Source: Azadirachta indica
Taxonomy: Eukaryota > Streptophyta > Magnoliopsida > Sapindales > Meliaceae
Direction: 5' to 3'
Length of the DNA stretch: 64,000 bases
NCBI GenBank assembly: GCA_022749755.1
Contig: CM040448.1
Span: 8,430,481 to 8,494,480 of the forward strand
Shown here: positions 12,156 through 23,107 of the stretch, one piece after another
Layout of the letters: each line of letters begins with the position of its first letter
Position numbering within the stretch: the first letter of the stretch is position 1
Program-made: the position numbers and the translations under genes
The notes under the pieces: generated by a model
Told to the model about the DNA's origin: nothing
What the model saw: only the letters and a program-made list of their open reading frames with translations
Databases searched by the model: none

Positions 12156-12948
12156 ATGAGAATCTTGTGCTGGAATGTTCGAGGATTGGGGAACATTCAG
12201 ACGTTTCGAGAATTGAAAGAAGTTCTCCATTTGTATAAGCCTGAGGCTATTTTACTTATTGAAACCAAGTTTCATGCAAAGCATATTGAATTTTTGAAAT
12301 ATAAAATCAATTTTGATTGTCAGTTTTCTGTGAATAGGACAGGATTAAGTGGAGGGGCTAGCTACTTTTTGGCTGTCTGAAATTAATCTCAATATCTTAT
12401 CTTATTCTCGTCATCGTATAGATACTATAATTAATAACAATGGTGACAGATAGAGATTTACAGGTATATACGGCCACCCTGAGAATTCCTAAAAAAAACA
12501 CACATGAAATCTACTTCGCAGACTAACTCAAGCGTCATTAGCACCATGGTTATGCAGAGGAGATTTCAACCAAATATTAACTCTTGAAGAGAAAAAAAAG
12601 GAACTTCCCAACTCGGAGATTCTGAAAGATTTTCAAGATGCACTCTGGGATTGGGATTTGTCTTATTTGGGTTACTCAGGGAACCGTTTCACTTGGTCCA
12701 ATAGAAGGGATGAAAATGATTTACTCATAGAACAGTTGGACAGATTCATTGCTCCTAGCTGGAAAAAAGTTTACATAGGAGTAATAGTATCAAATATAGA
12801 AGCTTTGAGCTCTGATCACTCCCAAATTCTAATTGAGTTTTGGAAGACAAAAATGTCATTAATAGAGAAAGGAAGACGTTGGGGACACCGATTCCATTTT
12901 GAAGAATTTTGGAATAATTATAAAGAGTGCCAAGAAATAGTAAAATAG
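12156..12948 (+). pseudogene. LINE ORF2 endonuclease domain, broken
   Basis: The start MRILCWNVRGLGNIQTFREL is the hallmark N-terminus of plant L1 ORF2 endonuclease, followed by EAILLIETK (catalytic Glu region). After stops near 12378 and frame changes, GDFNQIL, GNRFTWSN and SSDHSQILIEF follow, matching the later endonuclease motifs including the Ser-Asp-His end. The enzyme would nick target DNA for target-primed reverse transcription. The reading frame is interrupted at least twice between 12380 and 12660, so it is dead. Confidence 0.85.
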
Positions 12949-13439
12949 GTTTGGAGTGCAGCAAGTGAAACCAACTATGATCCTATCTTAAACTTCATGG
13001 AGAAGTCATAGGTGGTTAAAAGTAGATTATAGGAATGAAGCCGGCAACATTCGAATGTAGAAGCCAACATATAAAGTCTCTTTCTAAGAAACTCAATCAC
13101 TTAAAAGTTGTCTCTCCGGGGGACTCTAAAAGAATACGAGAAGTGAAGAATCAATTAGAAAAACATTTAAGGGATGGGGAGATCTACTGAGGCAAAGATA
13201 TAATGCACTCTGGTTGTGCCATGGAGACAGAAGTATAAAGTTTTTTCATGTTAAGCCTACAGGTAGAAGAAGACGGAATTTGATTGAAGGGGTCTTAGAC
13301 CAAAACAACTACTAGAGGGAGTACCTTTAGGACATTGAGCATGAAGTTTTTAGACACTTCAATGAGTTGTTCACCTCATCCAAACCCCTAAACTCGTGGT
13401 TGGAATCAACGTTGGAGCATTTATCTTTGAGGGTAAATG

Positions 13440-14750
13440 ATGAGATAAACAGATGCTAAACAGAGACTTTCAAGCTGAAGAAATTCAAGAAGCCCTTTTC
13501 CACATGAATCCTTCTAAAGCACCCAGCCCTGACGGTCTTCCAGCTGCCTTCTTTCAAAAACATTGGGAAGCTTTTAGAAGCATTGTCACTGAGAGCTGTC
13601 TATCAGTTCTTAATAAGGATGGTGATATTTTAGCCCTTAACTATACCTACATTACTTTAGATCCCAAGATAAAAGAGCCAAAAAGAGTAAGTGAGTTCAG
13701 ACCCAACAGTTTGTGCAACATCATTTATAAAATAATATTAAAGTATATTGCCAATAGATTGAAACTTATTTTAAACCAACTCATTTCCCCTAACCAATCT
13801 GCTTTCATTCCTCAGAGACTTGTAATTGATAATGTTATAATCGATTATGAATGCTTACATAAGATTAGGGGCAAAAGAAAAGGCAAAGAATGATTAGTAG
13901 TTTTTAAAATTAACATTAGCAAAGCCTATGATGGAATAGAATAGTGTTTCTTGGAAGCAGCTATGTGTAGAATGGGATTCTCAACCAAATGGGTGAATCT
14001 TGTCATGAGGTGTATATCATCAACAACCTTTTCTTTTTTGATTAATAGGGAAATTAGAGGTATGGTTAAGCCATAAAGAGGTTTAAGGCAGGGAGGCTTA
14101 AGGCAGGGTTGTCTTCTTTCTCCTTATCTTTTTATATTATATGCTGAAGCTTTGTCCTCACTTTTATTATATGTAGAATCTAACAAATTGATCCATGGTG
14201 TTTCTTTTGGAAGGAGTGGTCTTCAAATATCTCATCTTTTTTTCGTTGATAACAGTCTAATCTTCTCCAAAGCTTTTACGGCAAAATGCAATCAACTTAA
14301 ATAGATATTTGATATTTACACAAAGGCGTCTGAGCAAGTTTTTAATTTCGAAAAGTCATCTTTATTCTTCAGCCCAAACACTCCAGGACATGTCAAAGCT
14401 ACAATTCAAAACATCTTCAACTTGGAAGTGGTATCTTATCACGAACAGTACTTAGGCCTCCCTTCGATGACAAGCAAGAACAAGAATCAGTGCTTCCAAT
14501 CTTTAAAAGATAGAGTTTTGAATAAAATTAAGAATTGGAAAGCAAGGTTATTCTCACGTAGTGGTAAGACTTATGCAGTAAGTGTCTTTCGAATTCCATC
14601 CAAATTTTGTGACGAAATCCAACATCTTTTCTCAAAGTTTTGTTGGAATTCAAATTCTTCCTCAAGGGGAGTATACTGGATATCATGGAAAAAATTGTTC
14701 CGGGACCTAAGCGCTTTCAATAGAGCATTTGTGGCTAAACAATGCTGAAG
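13440..14750 (+). pseudogene. LINE ORF2 reverse transcriptase domain, broken
   Basis: Recognisable pieces are EIQEALFHMNPSKAPSPDGL and PAAFFQKHW (13453 onward), then FRPNSLCNIIYKIILK, NQSAFIPQR, then GCLLSPYLFILYAEALSS (about 14110) and FFVDNSLIF where the catalytic Asp-Asp pair should be, and EQYLGLPS (about 14440). Several in-frame stops (for example near 13893 and 14073) separate them. The order is that of a plant L1 reverse transcriptase; loss of the second catalytic aspartate alone would abolish activity. Confidence 0.88.
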
Positions 14751-15229
14751 ACTCATCATACTGCCCAACTCATTAGTCGACCAAGTCTTAAAAGCGAACT
14801 ATCATTGAAGAAGTGGTTTCATGGAAAGCAAGATTGGTTATAATCCATATTTCATTTGGTAAAGCCTTGTATGAGGAAGAGAGGTAATAGAGGTCGGGTC
14901 CAGATGGAGAATTGGAAATGGAAGAAAGGTCTTCATTTGCAAACATAGATGGCTTCCTCAACCAAAAACATTCAAACCCTTCTTCCCTCAATCACTTCCT
15001 ATTTAATCACAAGTGGCAGAGTTGATAGATGGAAAGGGCAATAGAAAGAACAATCATTTGACAACACTTCATAGAAGTCGATGCCAATTGTATATTAAGC
15101 ATTCCACTACCTGAGAACCCCACTGAAGACCAACTGCTTTGGAGTTATGACAAAAGAGGACATTATCAGGTGAAAAGTGGTTATTATGTTACTTTGTAGT
15201 TAAAATATCCATATAACCCTTGAGCTCTC

Positions 15230-16166
15230 ATCAAACTTCTAACTAGTGGAAATTTCTTTGGAGCTTATCCCTTCCTACAAAGATCCTACAAAGATCAAAC
15301 TATTCCTTTGGAGAGCATTCTCTAATATTCTTCCCACACTCCTCAATTTATTCAATTGAAGAATTTCTGATAGCTCAACATGTTTCAGATGTGGAGCTGG
15401 TCCTGAAGACATTCTGCATGCCCTGATAAAGTGCAAAGCTGCCAAAAAAGTTTGGAAATCAGCTTCTATTTAACCAAAAATTGTTCATTTGAAGGCTCCA
15501 GACTTTCCCTGTCATCTTATCTTAATAGCAACAATCCTACCTAGAGAGGAGTTTGAACAATGGGTTGTTATTTGTTGGTATATTTGGGTAGCCCGTAACA
15601 GCTTCCTTCACAGCAGAACCTTGAGGAGACCAAATGAAATTTCGATAAGAGCTGAAAACATGTTAAGTAGCTTCAGAGAGGCCACCTATCAAAGCCTGAC
15701 ATAAGATGGCTCACTAAAGTCCACGAGTGATTGTCATTGGATTCCCCCTGCACCTTTACATTTCAAAGTTAATGTGGATGCAGCAACAAATCTGAAGGAA
15801 GGCAGAGTGCGAATTGGAGTGATAATAAGAGACAACAAAGGAGAAGTGATGGCTGCAGCTGTGTACCCACTCAGATTTTGGAATGATGTAGAATTTGCGG
15901 CAGCTATTGCAGTCTTAAAAGGAATCGAATTAGCCACAGACACAGGCCTTTCTCTAGTCACCATAGAATCTGATGCTATCAACGTAGTCAAACGTGTTAA
16001 GAGAAGTATTACTACCAGGTCTAAAGAGAGATGGATAATTGACAAAATAAAAGAGAAACTGTTATTACGAGCTTGCTGCGGAGTAGAATTTGTGCCAAAA
16101 AGCCGTAAGGAGGCAGCTCATCAACTTGTCAAATTAGCTCTCAAAAGCTTTGATTGTAGAGTCTAG
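15230..16166 (+). pseudogene. LINE ORF2 C-terminus: zinc-binding RVT and RNase H
   Basis: A zf-RVT-like stretch (TCFRCGAGPEDILHALIKC at about 15380-15440) is followed after frame breaks by an RNase H-like domain in frame at 15755-16166. It shows VNVDAA (first Asp), EFAAAIAVLKGIELA (Glu) and IESDAINVV (third Asp), so the three upstream catalytic acids remain. A TAG at 16164-16166 ends it, and the poly(A) tail begins about 90 bp later. RNase H would remove RNA from the RNA:DNA hybrid. Confidence 0.85.
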
Positions 16167-16266
16167 ATAGAAGAAATGCCTGAAGAAATTTGTATTGTAG
16201 TTTTGAAGGACACTAAAAGTTGTATTTGACTTTTCACTTAATGCAATTTCTCTAAAAAAAAAAAAA

Positions 16267-16350
16267 TAGTTGATAGTTTTCAATATTCATTACATTTAAC
16301 ATTTGCTTTTAAAACACCAACTATTCATTGAACAATATTTCTTTTTTCGT
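16267..16350. repeat. LINE target duplication (right) and R2 tandem copy
   Basis: The right target duplication TAGTTGATAGTTTT is followed by sequence (AATATTCATTACATTTAACA, then CTATTCATTGAACAATATTT) matching 8880-8950. The LINE therefore landed inside a pre-existing tandem repeat of about 112 bp. The match ends at about 16350, where Copia sequence begins abruptly. Confidence 0.8.
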
Positions 16351-16410
16351 ATTGTTCAATGAGGAATACTTCTTACTACTAACCATAACTATAGCACCTT
16401 TAGTGAGCTT

Positions 16411-16731
16411 TCAATTGTCTTCTAAAAAATTGTTGTCATACCCAGCATCACAAAACTTACCAACAGAAAAAAGATTAAGTCGAATATCTGGATCATGCTT
16501 GACATACATGAGAACTAACATGGAAGCATTAGCAATTTTTAAGCAAACATCTTCAACACTTGCATATCGTGTTATTCCTTCATTAGCTGTCCTAACATCT
16601 CCAAAATCACTAACTATATAGGAGGAGAAAAAATTCCTTCTACTTGTAATATGAATAGAGGCACCACTATCTATCATGCAATTGGTCTCACTATGAGCAA
16701 GGTTGATTGCATCATATTCTTGAATAGTCAA
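16411..16731 (-). pseudogene. Copia protease segment
   Basis: The frame shows CMIDSGASIHITSRRNFF, the DSGA catalytic motif of retroelement aspartic protease. It is followed by the typical VKHDPDIRLNLFSVGKFCDAG that links protease to the GAG_pre-integrase region. The frame ends at a stop at 16411, about 60 bp before the element is truncated. Confidence 0.88.
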
Positions 16732-17127
16732 AATATCTTTAGGAGTATCATTAACTCTATACTATTATAGTCGGTCTTCTTTTCTTTTTGTTTGCTCTCC
16801 TTATTCTCTCTTTTCCATTTGTAGCAATATTTCTTGACATGTCCTTTCTTACCATAATAGTGACACTCAAGATTTTTATACCCCTTTCTTAACTTGCTTC
16901 TGCTATACTCTTTGTTATTAGAATCCCGACTCTTGCTTCTCCCTCTAAAATTTTAAACTAAAACGAAGAACAACCCTGTGTTTTCTTTTTCATCTCTTCA
17001 TTCAAGATACTATTTTTAGCAAACTCCATAGAAATAATACCATAGAGTGCAAAATTAGATAACGACACCTTGAATGTCTCCATGAGTCTGATAAAGTACC
17101 AAGAAGCCATAAACCTTAAAGTTCATC

Positions 17128-17520
17128 TTAAAAAGTGATTCCCATAACAGCAAGCTGATTAATAATTTCTTGAAATATATTCAAGTAATCAGTCACCAAA
17201 GTTCCATCTCTATATCTTAAGGCCATCATCTGCTTTATCAAAAACAACTTGTTATTTCTTGTTTTTCTAGCATACAACTGTTCCAATTTGTTCCAAAGCG
17301 TTTGATCATTTTTCTCCCCACTTATATGGTTCAACACATTATCATCAACCCATTGACTAATGTATCCATAAATTTGTCGATGCATTAAAGCCTATTCTTT
17401 ATCTGTTTTATGATTAGATTTTTCAGTGGTAAACGTTGATAGATAATAATCTTTGAAATAAAGCAAATCTTCCATCTTACCCTTCCAAAATGCATAATTG
17501 GAACTATTTAAATTCACCAT
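17128..17520 (-). pseudogene. Copia gag fragment (UBN2 type)
   Basis: From ATG at 17520 the frame reads MVNLNSSNYAFWKGKMEDLL, has a stop near 17393, then continues YISQWVDDNVLNHISGEKN, TLWNKLEQLYARKTRNNKLF and TDYLNIFQEIINQLAVMGI. These are the standard gag (UBN2/retrotran_gag) blocks of plant Copia elements. The internal stop and the loss of the downstream zinc knuckle frame make it inactive. Confidence 0.88.
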
Positions 17521-17593
17521 TCTATTTACATTAATCTTTATTGTTCAAAACAAAACAATAACTCACTAATTAAACCCTGCTCTGATATTACTT

Positions 17594-18262
17594 TGTTAGG
17601 AAGAAATAAGAGAAATTAGTATAAATTTAATTCTTTCTACTTACTTGAACTAAGATGAAGTAGTCAAGTAAATCAAAACAATATAAACAGCAAAAATAAT
17701 CAAGTTTAAGAAAACACAAGAGCCAAATTTACGTGAAAAAACTTTCCCCTCAATGTGAGTGAGAGTAAAAAATCATGGCCGAAAAATTTTCACTATCACC
17801 AAATAAGAAGTACCAGAGTTTTCTTCCAAAATTATAATCTTAGAAACAAATAAAAACTCAATCACAAAATGAGATATAAAAAACAACCTCACCAAATACA
17901 CCAATAGATGAACATCAAAGTGAAAAAGTCAAAATAAGGCTGCAAAAAAATTCTGAAAATCAGAGTTGCTGTAAACATAAATTCTGAACATGTTAAAGAG
18001 CTCTGATGGTCAATCACACCATCCAGAATCAAGAAACAAATTTGAGCCAAAACGGAGTTCAAATCGTTACCCGATTGTCAGCTTGATGAAAACTGCGTAG
18101 GACTGAAATTTTCTGAAAAAGTGCTATTTTTCTGTTTTACAGCTTGTACTACTCTTTTTACACACATACCTCATACAGCCACAAAATAAATTTAAAATCT
18201 CTTTAATCATGTGGGCTTCAAAGTTGAGTCTTCTCTAAATTAGAGTGAAGTTCAATCCAACA
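17594..18262 (-). repeat. Copia 5' LTR (complete)
   Basis: A 669-bp terminal repeat beginning TGTTAGG and ending CCAACA in window orientation. A partial copy of the other LTR lies at 42669-43093, with shared landmarks AATGTGAGTGAGAGTAAAAA, TTCACTATCACCAAATAAGA and GAGCTCTGATGGTCAATCA. Confidence 0.9.
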
Positions 18263-18527
18263 ATTAATAATAGTGTTATAACAATTAAAATTAGTATCCT
18301 AAATTGAAATCGAGAAAAGTAAGAAAGGAAGGAGGAAAAAGGTTCTATTTTTTGCTTTTTATGCTTGCAATGGCATGCTTTTTCCAAGCTTAAGAGATGT
18401 ACATTTTCGTATGTTACCCAAAAACTCACCTACTCGTCCTCCACATAAAGATTTTCCTTCTAGCCGTCGCTGCAAAGAGCACCTCCACTGCCTTCCGCAG
18501 TTCTTAATGAAAACTGATGATGAATGA
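18263..18527 (+). pseudogene. IDL/PIP-like peptide pseudogene psi-1 (coding half)
   Basis: This is the 5' leader and coding half of a gene whose promoter half lies at 42300-42668; a Copia insertion separates them. The leader (CTAAATTGAAATCGAGAAAAG) matches those at 39110 and 41690. The normal start position reads AAGGAGG instead of ATGGAG, so the start is lost. MLAMACFFQA is kept, then a 2-bp insertion shifts the frame; in the shifted frame it continues HFRMLPKNSPTRPP and ends with a PSSRRCKEH tail like the PSSPCCKEH of the 41751 gene. The middle of the peptide core is shortened. It cannot make the secreted precursor. Confidence 0.85.
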
Positions 18528-20224
18528 ATCCCATCACCTTTGTATCTTGTAATTGTCTCTAAATAATATTTTTATTTTCACAGTACTATATTATTATCTC
18601 AATAAAATAGGAGACAATTACATTTGGAGGTGAGAATTCTAATGTTAGCAGTCTATATATTATTATATTTCTTAATGCTTTTTAATGTTACATGTAAGAT
18701 GTAATAATTTTGTATGAATTTTGAATGATTTTGGCCATTCAAGTACAATTTATTTAAAGTCCATTTTCAGGGCCATAGTTGTGTTTAACTTTTTTTTTTC
18801 AAGTTCCTCCATTTGTATCCTTTCATTTAAAGACTCTTTTTACATTAAAAAAAAAAAAAATAGAAAGTTACCAATGAACAAGGTGCTATCTGGGCTCTTG
18901 CCAATATGTTGTTTAACAAGGCCTTCTGCAACATTTACAGCCAATAGAAGCTAATAGAATGTATTTGTTTCCCAGGCAATAATATATAGTCTATATAGGT
19001 GTAAAATTGCATGTTCAAATAACTAAAAGAATAATTCAATTTTATTCAACTCTGTTGTCAGTTTTCGCCATGGATATGTAATACTTAATCTTTGGATATT
19101 TATCAAAATAGCAAGGGTAAGTGATTGATTAACAATTTAAATATCAGGGGTAACGGTAGTTTTCCTGAGGTAAAAATTATTTTCAAAATCAGAAAATACG
19201 GCCAGAAAATATGTCCAGAGCTATAATCAATAATCAAATTTCATAAGATAATCTTGCAAGCCGCATGCATGCATGCGAATGTTACAATATGCAAAAGGAA
19301 ACAGAAAATTTATCTTTAAAATTGGATCATATTTTAGATATTTTAAGTTCTTGGTTACGTATATTTCATTGAGTGATCGTACTCAATATATAACTTAATA
19401 TTGCTCCCTTTAGGATCATCGAAAGAAGATGAATTTATTTTGTTTTGTTTGTTTTATCTTTTTAAATTAAATAAATTATTTATAAATTTTCAAAAAATTA
19501 TTTAAATTCTAAGAAGGAACGAACAGGGTTTTAATTGCAAGTGAATTGATTACTAATTTTGCAAATTAAGTAAATAGCTTTTCAATAGATGATCTTAAAT
19601 TTATCCTTTGTTTTGGGGAATAATTGCTCAGAATTCTTCAATTAAGATATAATGCTTTACTAATACTCAATTTCTCAATTTAATTAGTGTTTCAAGTAAT
19701 TAGTATTTTAAATCAATTAAAATTAATATATAAGATGAAATATATATTTATTATATCATTACTCATTTCAAATTTTAATATGCATGCAATTTCATTGTTA
19801 TTGTTAGATAGCATTGATATCAGATTTCATTAGTTCACATCAATTAGTGAATTTGTTTATATGCAAGGAAAAAAGTTCTTTCTTCTTTTCTTTCTTTTCC
19901 CTATATACTTGTAGATTCTTTAGGTTATTTCAAAAATTATACAAAGTGGGATTCTGATCGAAAATAATTCCGAATTTAGTGGAATTCTGTTTGCAAATAA
20001 TTTAATATTTTGGCTTACTTATAATTCAGATATATAACTTTAAAAAAAAACTCTTCATTAAGTCTAGTCTAAATAAAAAATGTTAATTGAAATTTTATGA
20101 ATTTAAATATTTACCCTTTATCTTTTAGGCCTGTATTGTTTAATATAAATTCAATAACTATCTTAATAAGTCAATATATAGATGAAAAATTGACTTAATT
20201 TTAAATATTTGAAAAACAATCTAT

Positions 20225-20320
20225 GTACATGCTGTTGGTGGTGCGAGCACATGCTATCACGCCCAAGGGTTGCCCCCCTGAAAGACGTTAGCGTGGGACA
20301 ACGCTCGCGAGTGATAGGAA
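20225..20320. other. GC-rich island of unknown nature
   Basis: About 95 bp (GGTGGTGCGAGCACATGCTA through CAACGCTCGCGAGTGATAGG) stand out sharply in base composition from AT-rich surroundings. The edges carry a short complementary pair (CTATCAC / GTGATAG). It is too short to code and I do not recognise it. Confidence 0.3.
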
Positions 20321-20654
20321 ATCACCTATATTTTATTATAATTATAAGTGTCGTGTTATTGCTAATTTTTTAAAATTCTTATTAAGTTAATTTATTTAAA
20401 TTCGGTTAGAAAAACTTAGAAACTTTTATTATCCACTTTAATTTTATAAATATTTGTTAATTGTGTAGGTTTAATTTCTAATTGGGAATGATTTAAACTA
20501 TATTATTCAAGACTTATCTTAAAATACAGAGAATGATGTTTTCTTTTCTTTGATGATTTATATGAGATTAATGCCTAAACTATATGTCAAAGTTTATTTA
20601 TTTTTATTTTATTACACATACATTTACTAATATTATATTATAACTTTATCAAGG

Positions 20655-20815
20655 GTTTAGATACATGTTCTTGTAGCTTACCCAGAGGTCTATACACAGA
20701 TGATGCAAGAGAGTACCCCACATTTTGGTGGGAGGAGTCTTGCAATTTGCAAGGTTCGAATATATACCCTACAAATGAAGGGCATGTGTCCTTGACAGCC
20801 CGGGTGGCAAAGTTT
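20655..20815. repeat. Possible SINE-like fragment
   Basis: A mixed-composition stretch with a GGTTCGAAT sequence (about 20753-20761) resembling a Pol III B box, and a GCCCGGGTGGCAAAG end near 20800. No convincing A box or poly(A)/TTG tail is visible, so this is tentative. Confidence 0.25.
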
Positions 20816-21367
20816 ATTATAAATTATATTATGGTCCTGAAAAATCTCTTTATCATTTACTTCTGCTGTGAAATATTAAAGAAGATTGCATGATATTTTT
20901 ATAATAAACTGTTAATCTACAAGAGATTAATTTATTTTTTTTTTTGCTCTTATAATTTGGAATTGATAGATTCCTGCACGTGTAGTGTATGTATTTTTAG
21001 TTTTTTCACAACAATTACAAATGAGTGCAGCAGGAATATGAAAAAGAAAACAAAGCTTTGGTCCTGAAAATGGACCTAATTAAAATAAAGAGCACATCAG
21101 TAATTCAAATGTAACCCATTTCATATTTCATTTCAACAACACCTTGCAATTAATGTATCCACTTGCATGATAGAAGACATCGTCAAGATGTGACTGTTTA
21201 AATTAAGCCTTGCAATTTGAACTTAAGAAAGAGTATTGCAAATTACATATGAATATTGATAAATTGATTCCCACCTTATAAGTAATTGTCTCCTATAGTT
21301 TTGTTGATAGTAATAATATATTTTAATTACTAAAAGAATAACTCAAGACAATAATTACTTATATAAG

Positions 21368-21612
21368 AGGAAGGTGGGGGATTCATTGATCATCAATCTT
21401 TATTAGAAATTGCAGAAAGAACAGCAGGTGTATATTTAGAAATTGTAGGTGGAGGATTTTCATGGCCACCACCTCCCTTTGAACGTGGAGGTCGAGCAGG
21501 TAAATTTAGAAAATGAAAACTTTTCAGAAATAGGCATGTCACTACCCTGGCAAAAAGCAAAGCTCGAAGCCATTGCACGCAGAAAAACAATAAACAGAAA
21601 AAGCTTATTTTC
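21368..21612 (-). pseudogene. IDL/PIP-like peptide pseudogene psi-2
   Basis: On the minus strand the position of the usual start reads ATAGAAAATAAG (start ATG changed to ATA). The frame continues KLFLFIVFLRAMASSFAFCQ, a good signal-peptide core, then PISEKFSFSKF. A frameshift follows; in the next frame comes LPARPPRSKGGGGHENPPPT and a stop after NKD. The GGGH end of the core resembles the SGPS-GxGH motif of PIP peptides more than the IDL motif. A weak alternative start with Met in the second frame would lack the family signal sequence. It is the left arm of an inverted duplication whose right arm holds psi-3. Confidence 0.75.
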
Positions 21613-21654
21613 TATTCTGTTAATGTTTTTCTCAACTCAGTTGTAGAGATTTTG

Positions 21655-22190
21655 TAGTTGCTCTCTTGCATTAGCAATACCTTTTATATAAAATTTTGAT
21701 GTTCATAATTACAAAATAATCCAACTTCTTATCAAATGTTTAGCTAAATGAGTAACAAATGTAATTTCATACCGAATAAGTTAAGTTGGATTTACAGATT
21801 TAGTTGTCATTAATATTTCTAAAACTCGTGCTATAAAATTATTAAACCTAAAATTGGCATTCATGGAAATGTTGAATATTGAGTTTGCTGTTTGTTTTCA
21901 GTGAAAAAATTTTATAACTTCAGGAATTTCCATGTGCAGTGGAAATAGAAGCAAACAGCGAACTCAATATTCAACATTCCACGAATGTCAATTTTAGATT
22001 TAATGATTTTATACACAAGTTTTAGAAAATTCAATGACAACTAAATCAGCAAGTCCAAATTAACTTGTTCAGTATTAATTTGTTACTCATTTAGCCACAA
22101 TATATATTTGGTAAGAAGTTGGATTATTGATTTTCTAATTATGAACATCCAAGTTATATATAAAAGGTATTGCTAGCTAATGCTAGAGCA
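21655..22190. repeat. Inverted repeat: divergent promoters of psi-2 and psi-3
   Basis: The left arm (about 21655-21900) and right arm (about 21955-22190) are reverse complements with moderate divergence. Examples are ATTGAGTTTGCTGTTTG against CAAACAGCGAACTCAAT, AATGAGTAACAAAT against ATTTGTTACTCATT, and ATAATCCAACTTCTTA against TAAGAAGTTGGATTAT. The arms are the family promoter: each has the CAACATTCC block and a TATA region (TATATAAAAG at about 22155). The loop is about 50 bp. The two pseudogenes are therefore a head-to-head inverted duplicate. Confidence 0.82.
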
Positions 22191-22440
22191 ATTATAAAAT
22201 AAAATCTCGATCCACAATTGAGTTAATAAGAAAAGCATTAATTAACAGAATTAATGGACAATAATTAAGCTTCTTCTGTTTATTGCTTTTCTGCATGCAA
22301 TGGCTTCGATCGAGCTTTGCCTTTTGCAAGGGTAGAGATATATATATGCCTATTAATTCCTCACAAGTTTTCATTTTCTAGCTAGAGAATGGAAGTTGAG
22401 GTTAATGAATTAAGTTACCTTCTCGACCTCCAGGTTGAAA
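22191..22440 (+). pseudogene. IDL/PIP-like peptide pseudogene psi-3
   Basis: This mirrors psi-2. ATGGACAATAATTAA at about 22253 keeps the ATG but runs into a stop after four codons. Downstream, in other frames, CTTCTTCTGTTTATTGCTTT then GCAATGGCTTCGATCGAGC match the signal-peptide region of psi-2, with a 4-bp GATC insertion. TCTCGACCTCCAGG at about 22420 matches the core region of the gene at 23108. No intact precursor can be read. Confidence 0.72.
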
Positions 22441-23000
22441 TATGACTTTAATTTAAAGAGACAGTGGTCACATGCTGCAGATATGTCTTTTAATTTATCA
22501 TGCAACCATATACCATGCAAGGTACGTATGTTCTTTATGTATATGAAATATGAACCGAGTAATCAATATTTGACACCTATGTACTACTTTAATTAAATGT
22601 TAATTTATAGTAATAAAAGTAATATATTATTACTTATTTTTTTAGTTATACACTTTTATACACTTAAAAGTACATGACTGTAATATAATTCAGAAATGGG
22701 TCTCAAATTTCCTCACTTATAATGATTTTATTTTTTTTTGTTGAAATTATACACAAAGATTGACAATGTTCTGATTACAATAAAAACAAAGTTTTACCGT
22801 GCTGTCAATGGATATCAGAATAATATTTTTAATAAATTTTGAATAATTTCTGTTGGAAACGTATTATGTTAATATACCAGCTTTATAGGGTGATTGACGG
22901 AAGGATATTTAATATACTTCCTAATTTATCATTTAGTTAGGTAACTGACAGTAGTTTTTTTTTTTTTTTTTGGGCAACGAGAATCAGTTTTTTCAGAATA
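22441..23000. other. AT-rich spacer
   Basis: Non-coding stretch between psi-3 and the next peptide gene. The last 50 bp before 23030 form the TATA-proximal promoter block of that gene (CCTTATTATGATAGCCAAAT at 23016). Confidence 0.6.
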
Positions 23001-23015
23001 TGGTCTGTCAATTTC

Positions 23016-23046
23016 CTTATTATGATAGCCAAATTTGATATAAATT
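23016..23046 (+). promoter_or_regulatory. Core promoter of peptide gene 23108
   Basis: CCTTATTATGATAGCCAAAT is followed by a TATAAAT box (23039-23045). The same spacing and sequence appear before the peptide genes at 39148 and 41751 and before the relic at 42669. Confidence 0.65.
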
Positions 23047-23107
23047 AAGAGCATTGCATTGCATTGCTCCAAATTGATAGGAAGGAGAAAGAAAGAGCGT
23101 GAAGAGA

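Larger units (their letters stand above)
8987..16266 (+). mobile_element. L1-type LINE retrotransposon, near full length, decayed
   Basis: The element is bounded by a 14-bp target duplication TAGTTGATAGTTTT (8973-8986 and 16267-16280) and ends in a poly(A) run (about 16252-16266). In order it contains ORF1 (DUF4283 and a CCHC-type zinc knuckle), an ORF2 apurinic-type endonuclease, reverse transcriptase, a zinc-binding RVT segment and an RNase H domain, the layout of plant L1 elements. Every part carries stops or frameshifts. The reverse-transcriptase active-site motif reads FFVDNSLIF in place of the usual FADD, so it is not active. About 1.4 kb of AT-rich, non-LINE-like DNA interrupts ORF1 (10013-11470). 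Confidence 0.93.
16350..18262 (-). mobile_element. Copia-type LTR element, 5' half only (gag, protease, 5' LTR)
   Basis: The element is oriented on the minus strand. From right to left it has a 5' LTR (17594-18262), a degenerate initiator-Met tRNA primer site (about 17579-17590, reading AATATCAGAGC), gag (to 17128), a zinc-knuckle region (about 16800-16880) and protease (16411-16731). It stops abruptly at about 16350. Integrase, reverse transcriptase, RNase H and the 3' LTR are missing here; the matching parts are found 24 kb away at 42669-45241. Direct repeat ATTAA (18263-18267) adjoins the LTR end. Confidence 0.9.
18528..21365. other. Non-coding spacer with peptide-gene 3' flank
   Basis: The first 500 bp are the 3' flank of psi-1 and match 39400-39780 and 41950-42290 (TCTTGTAATTGTCTC, CAATAAAATAGGAGAC, CATTTTCAGGGCCATAGTT, ACAAGGCC then GCAACATTTACAG). 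At 19020-19080 the start of the next repeat unit (AATAATTCAATTTTATTCAA) appears and is cut off. The rest is AT-rich and carries two GC-richer islands listed separately. No gene seen. Confidence 0.7.

Noticed and set aside
16350..18262. Independent solo or truncated Copia unrelated to 42669-45241
   Set aside because: Shared LTR sequence, complementary missing halves, matching ATTAA flanks and matching halves of one peptide gene make a common insertion event more likely, though two insertions are not strictly excluded.
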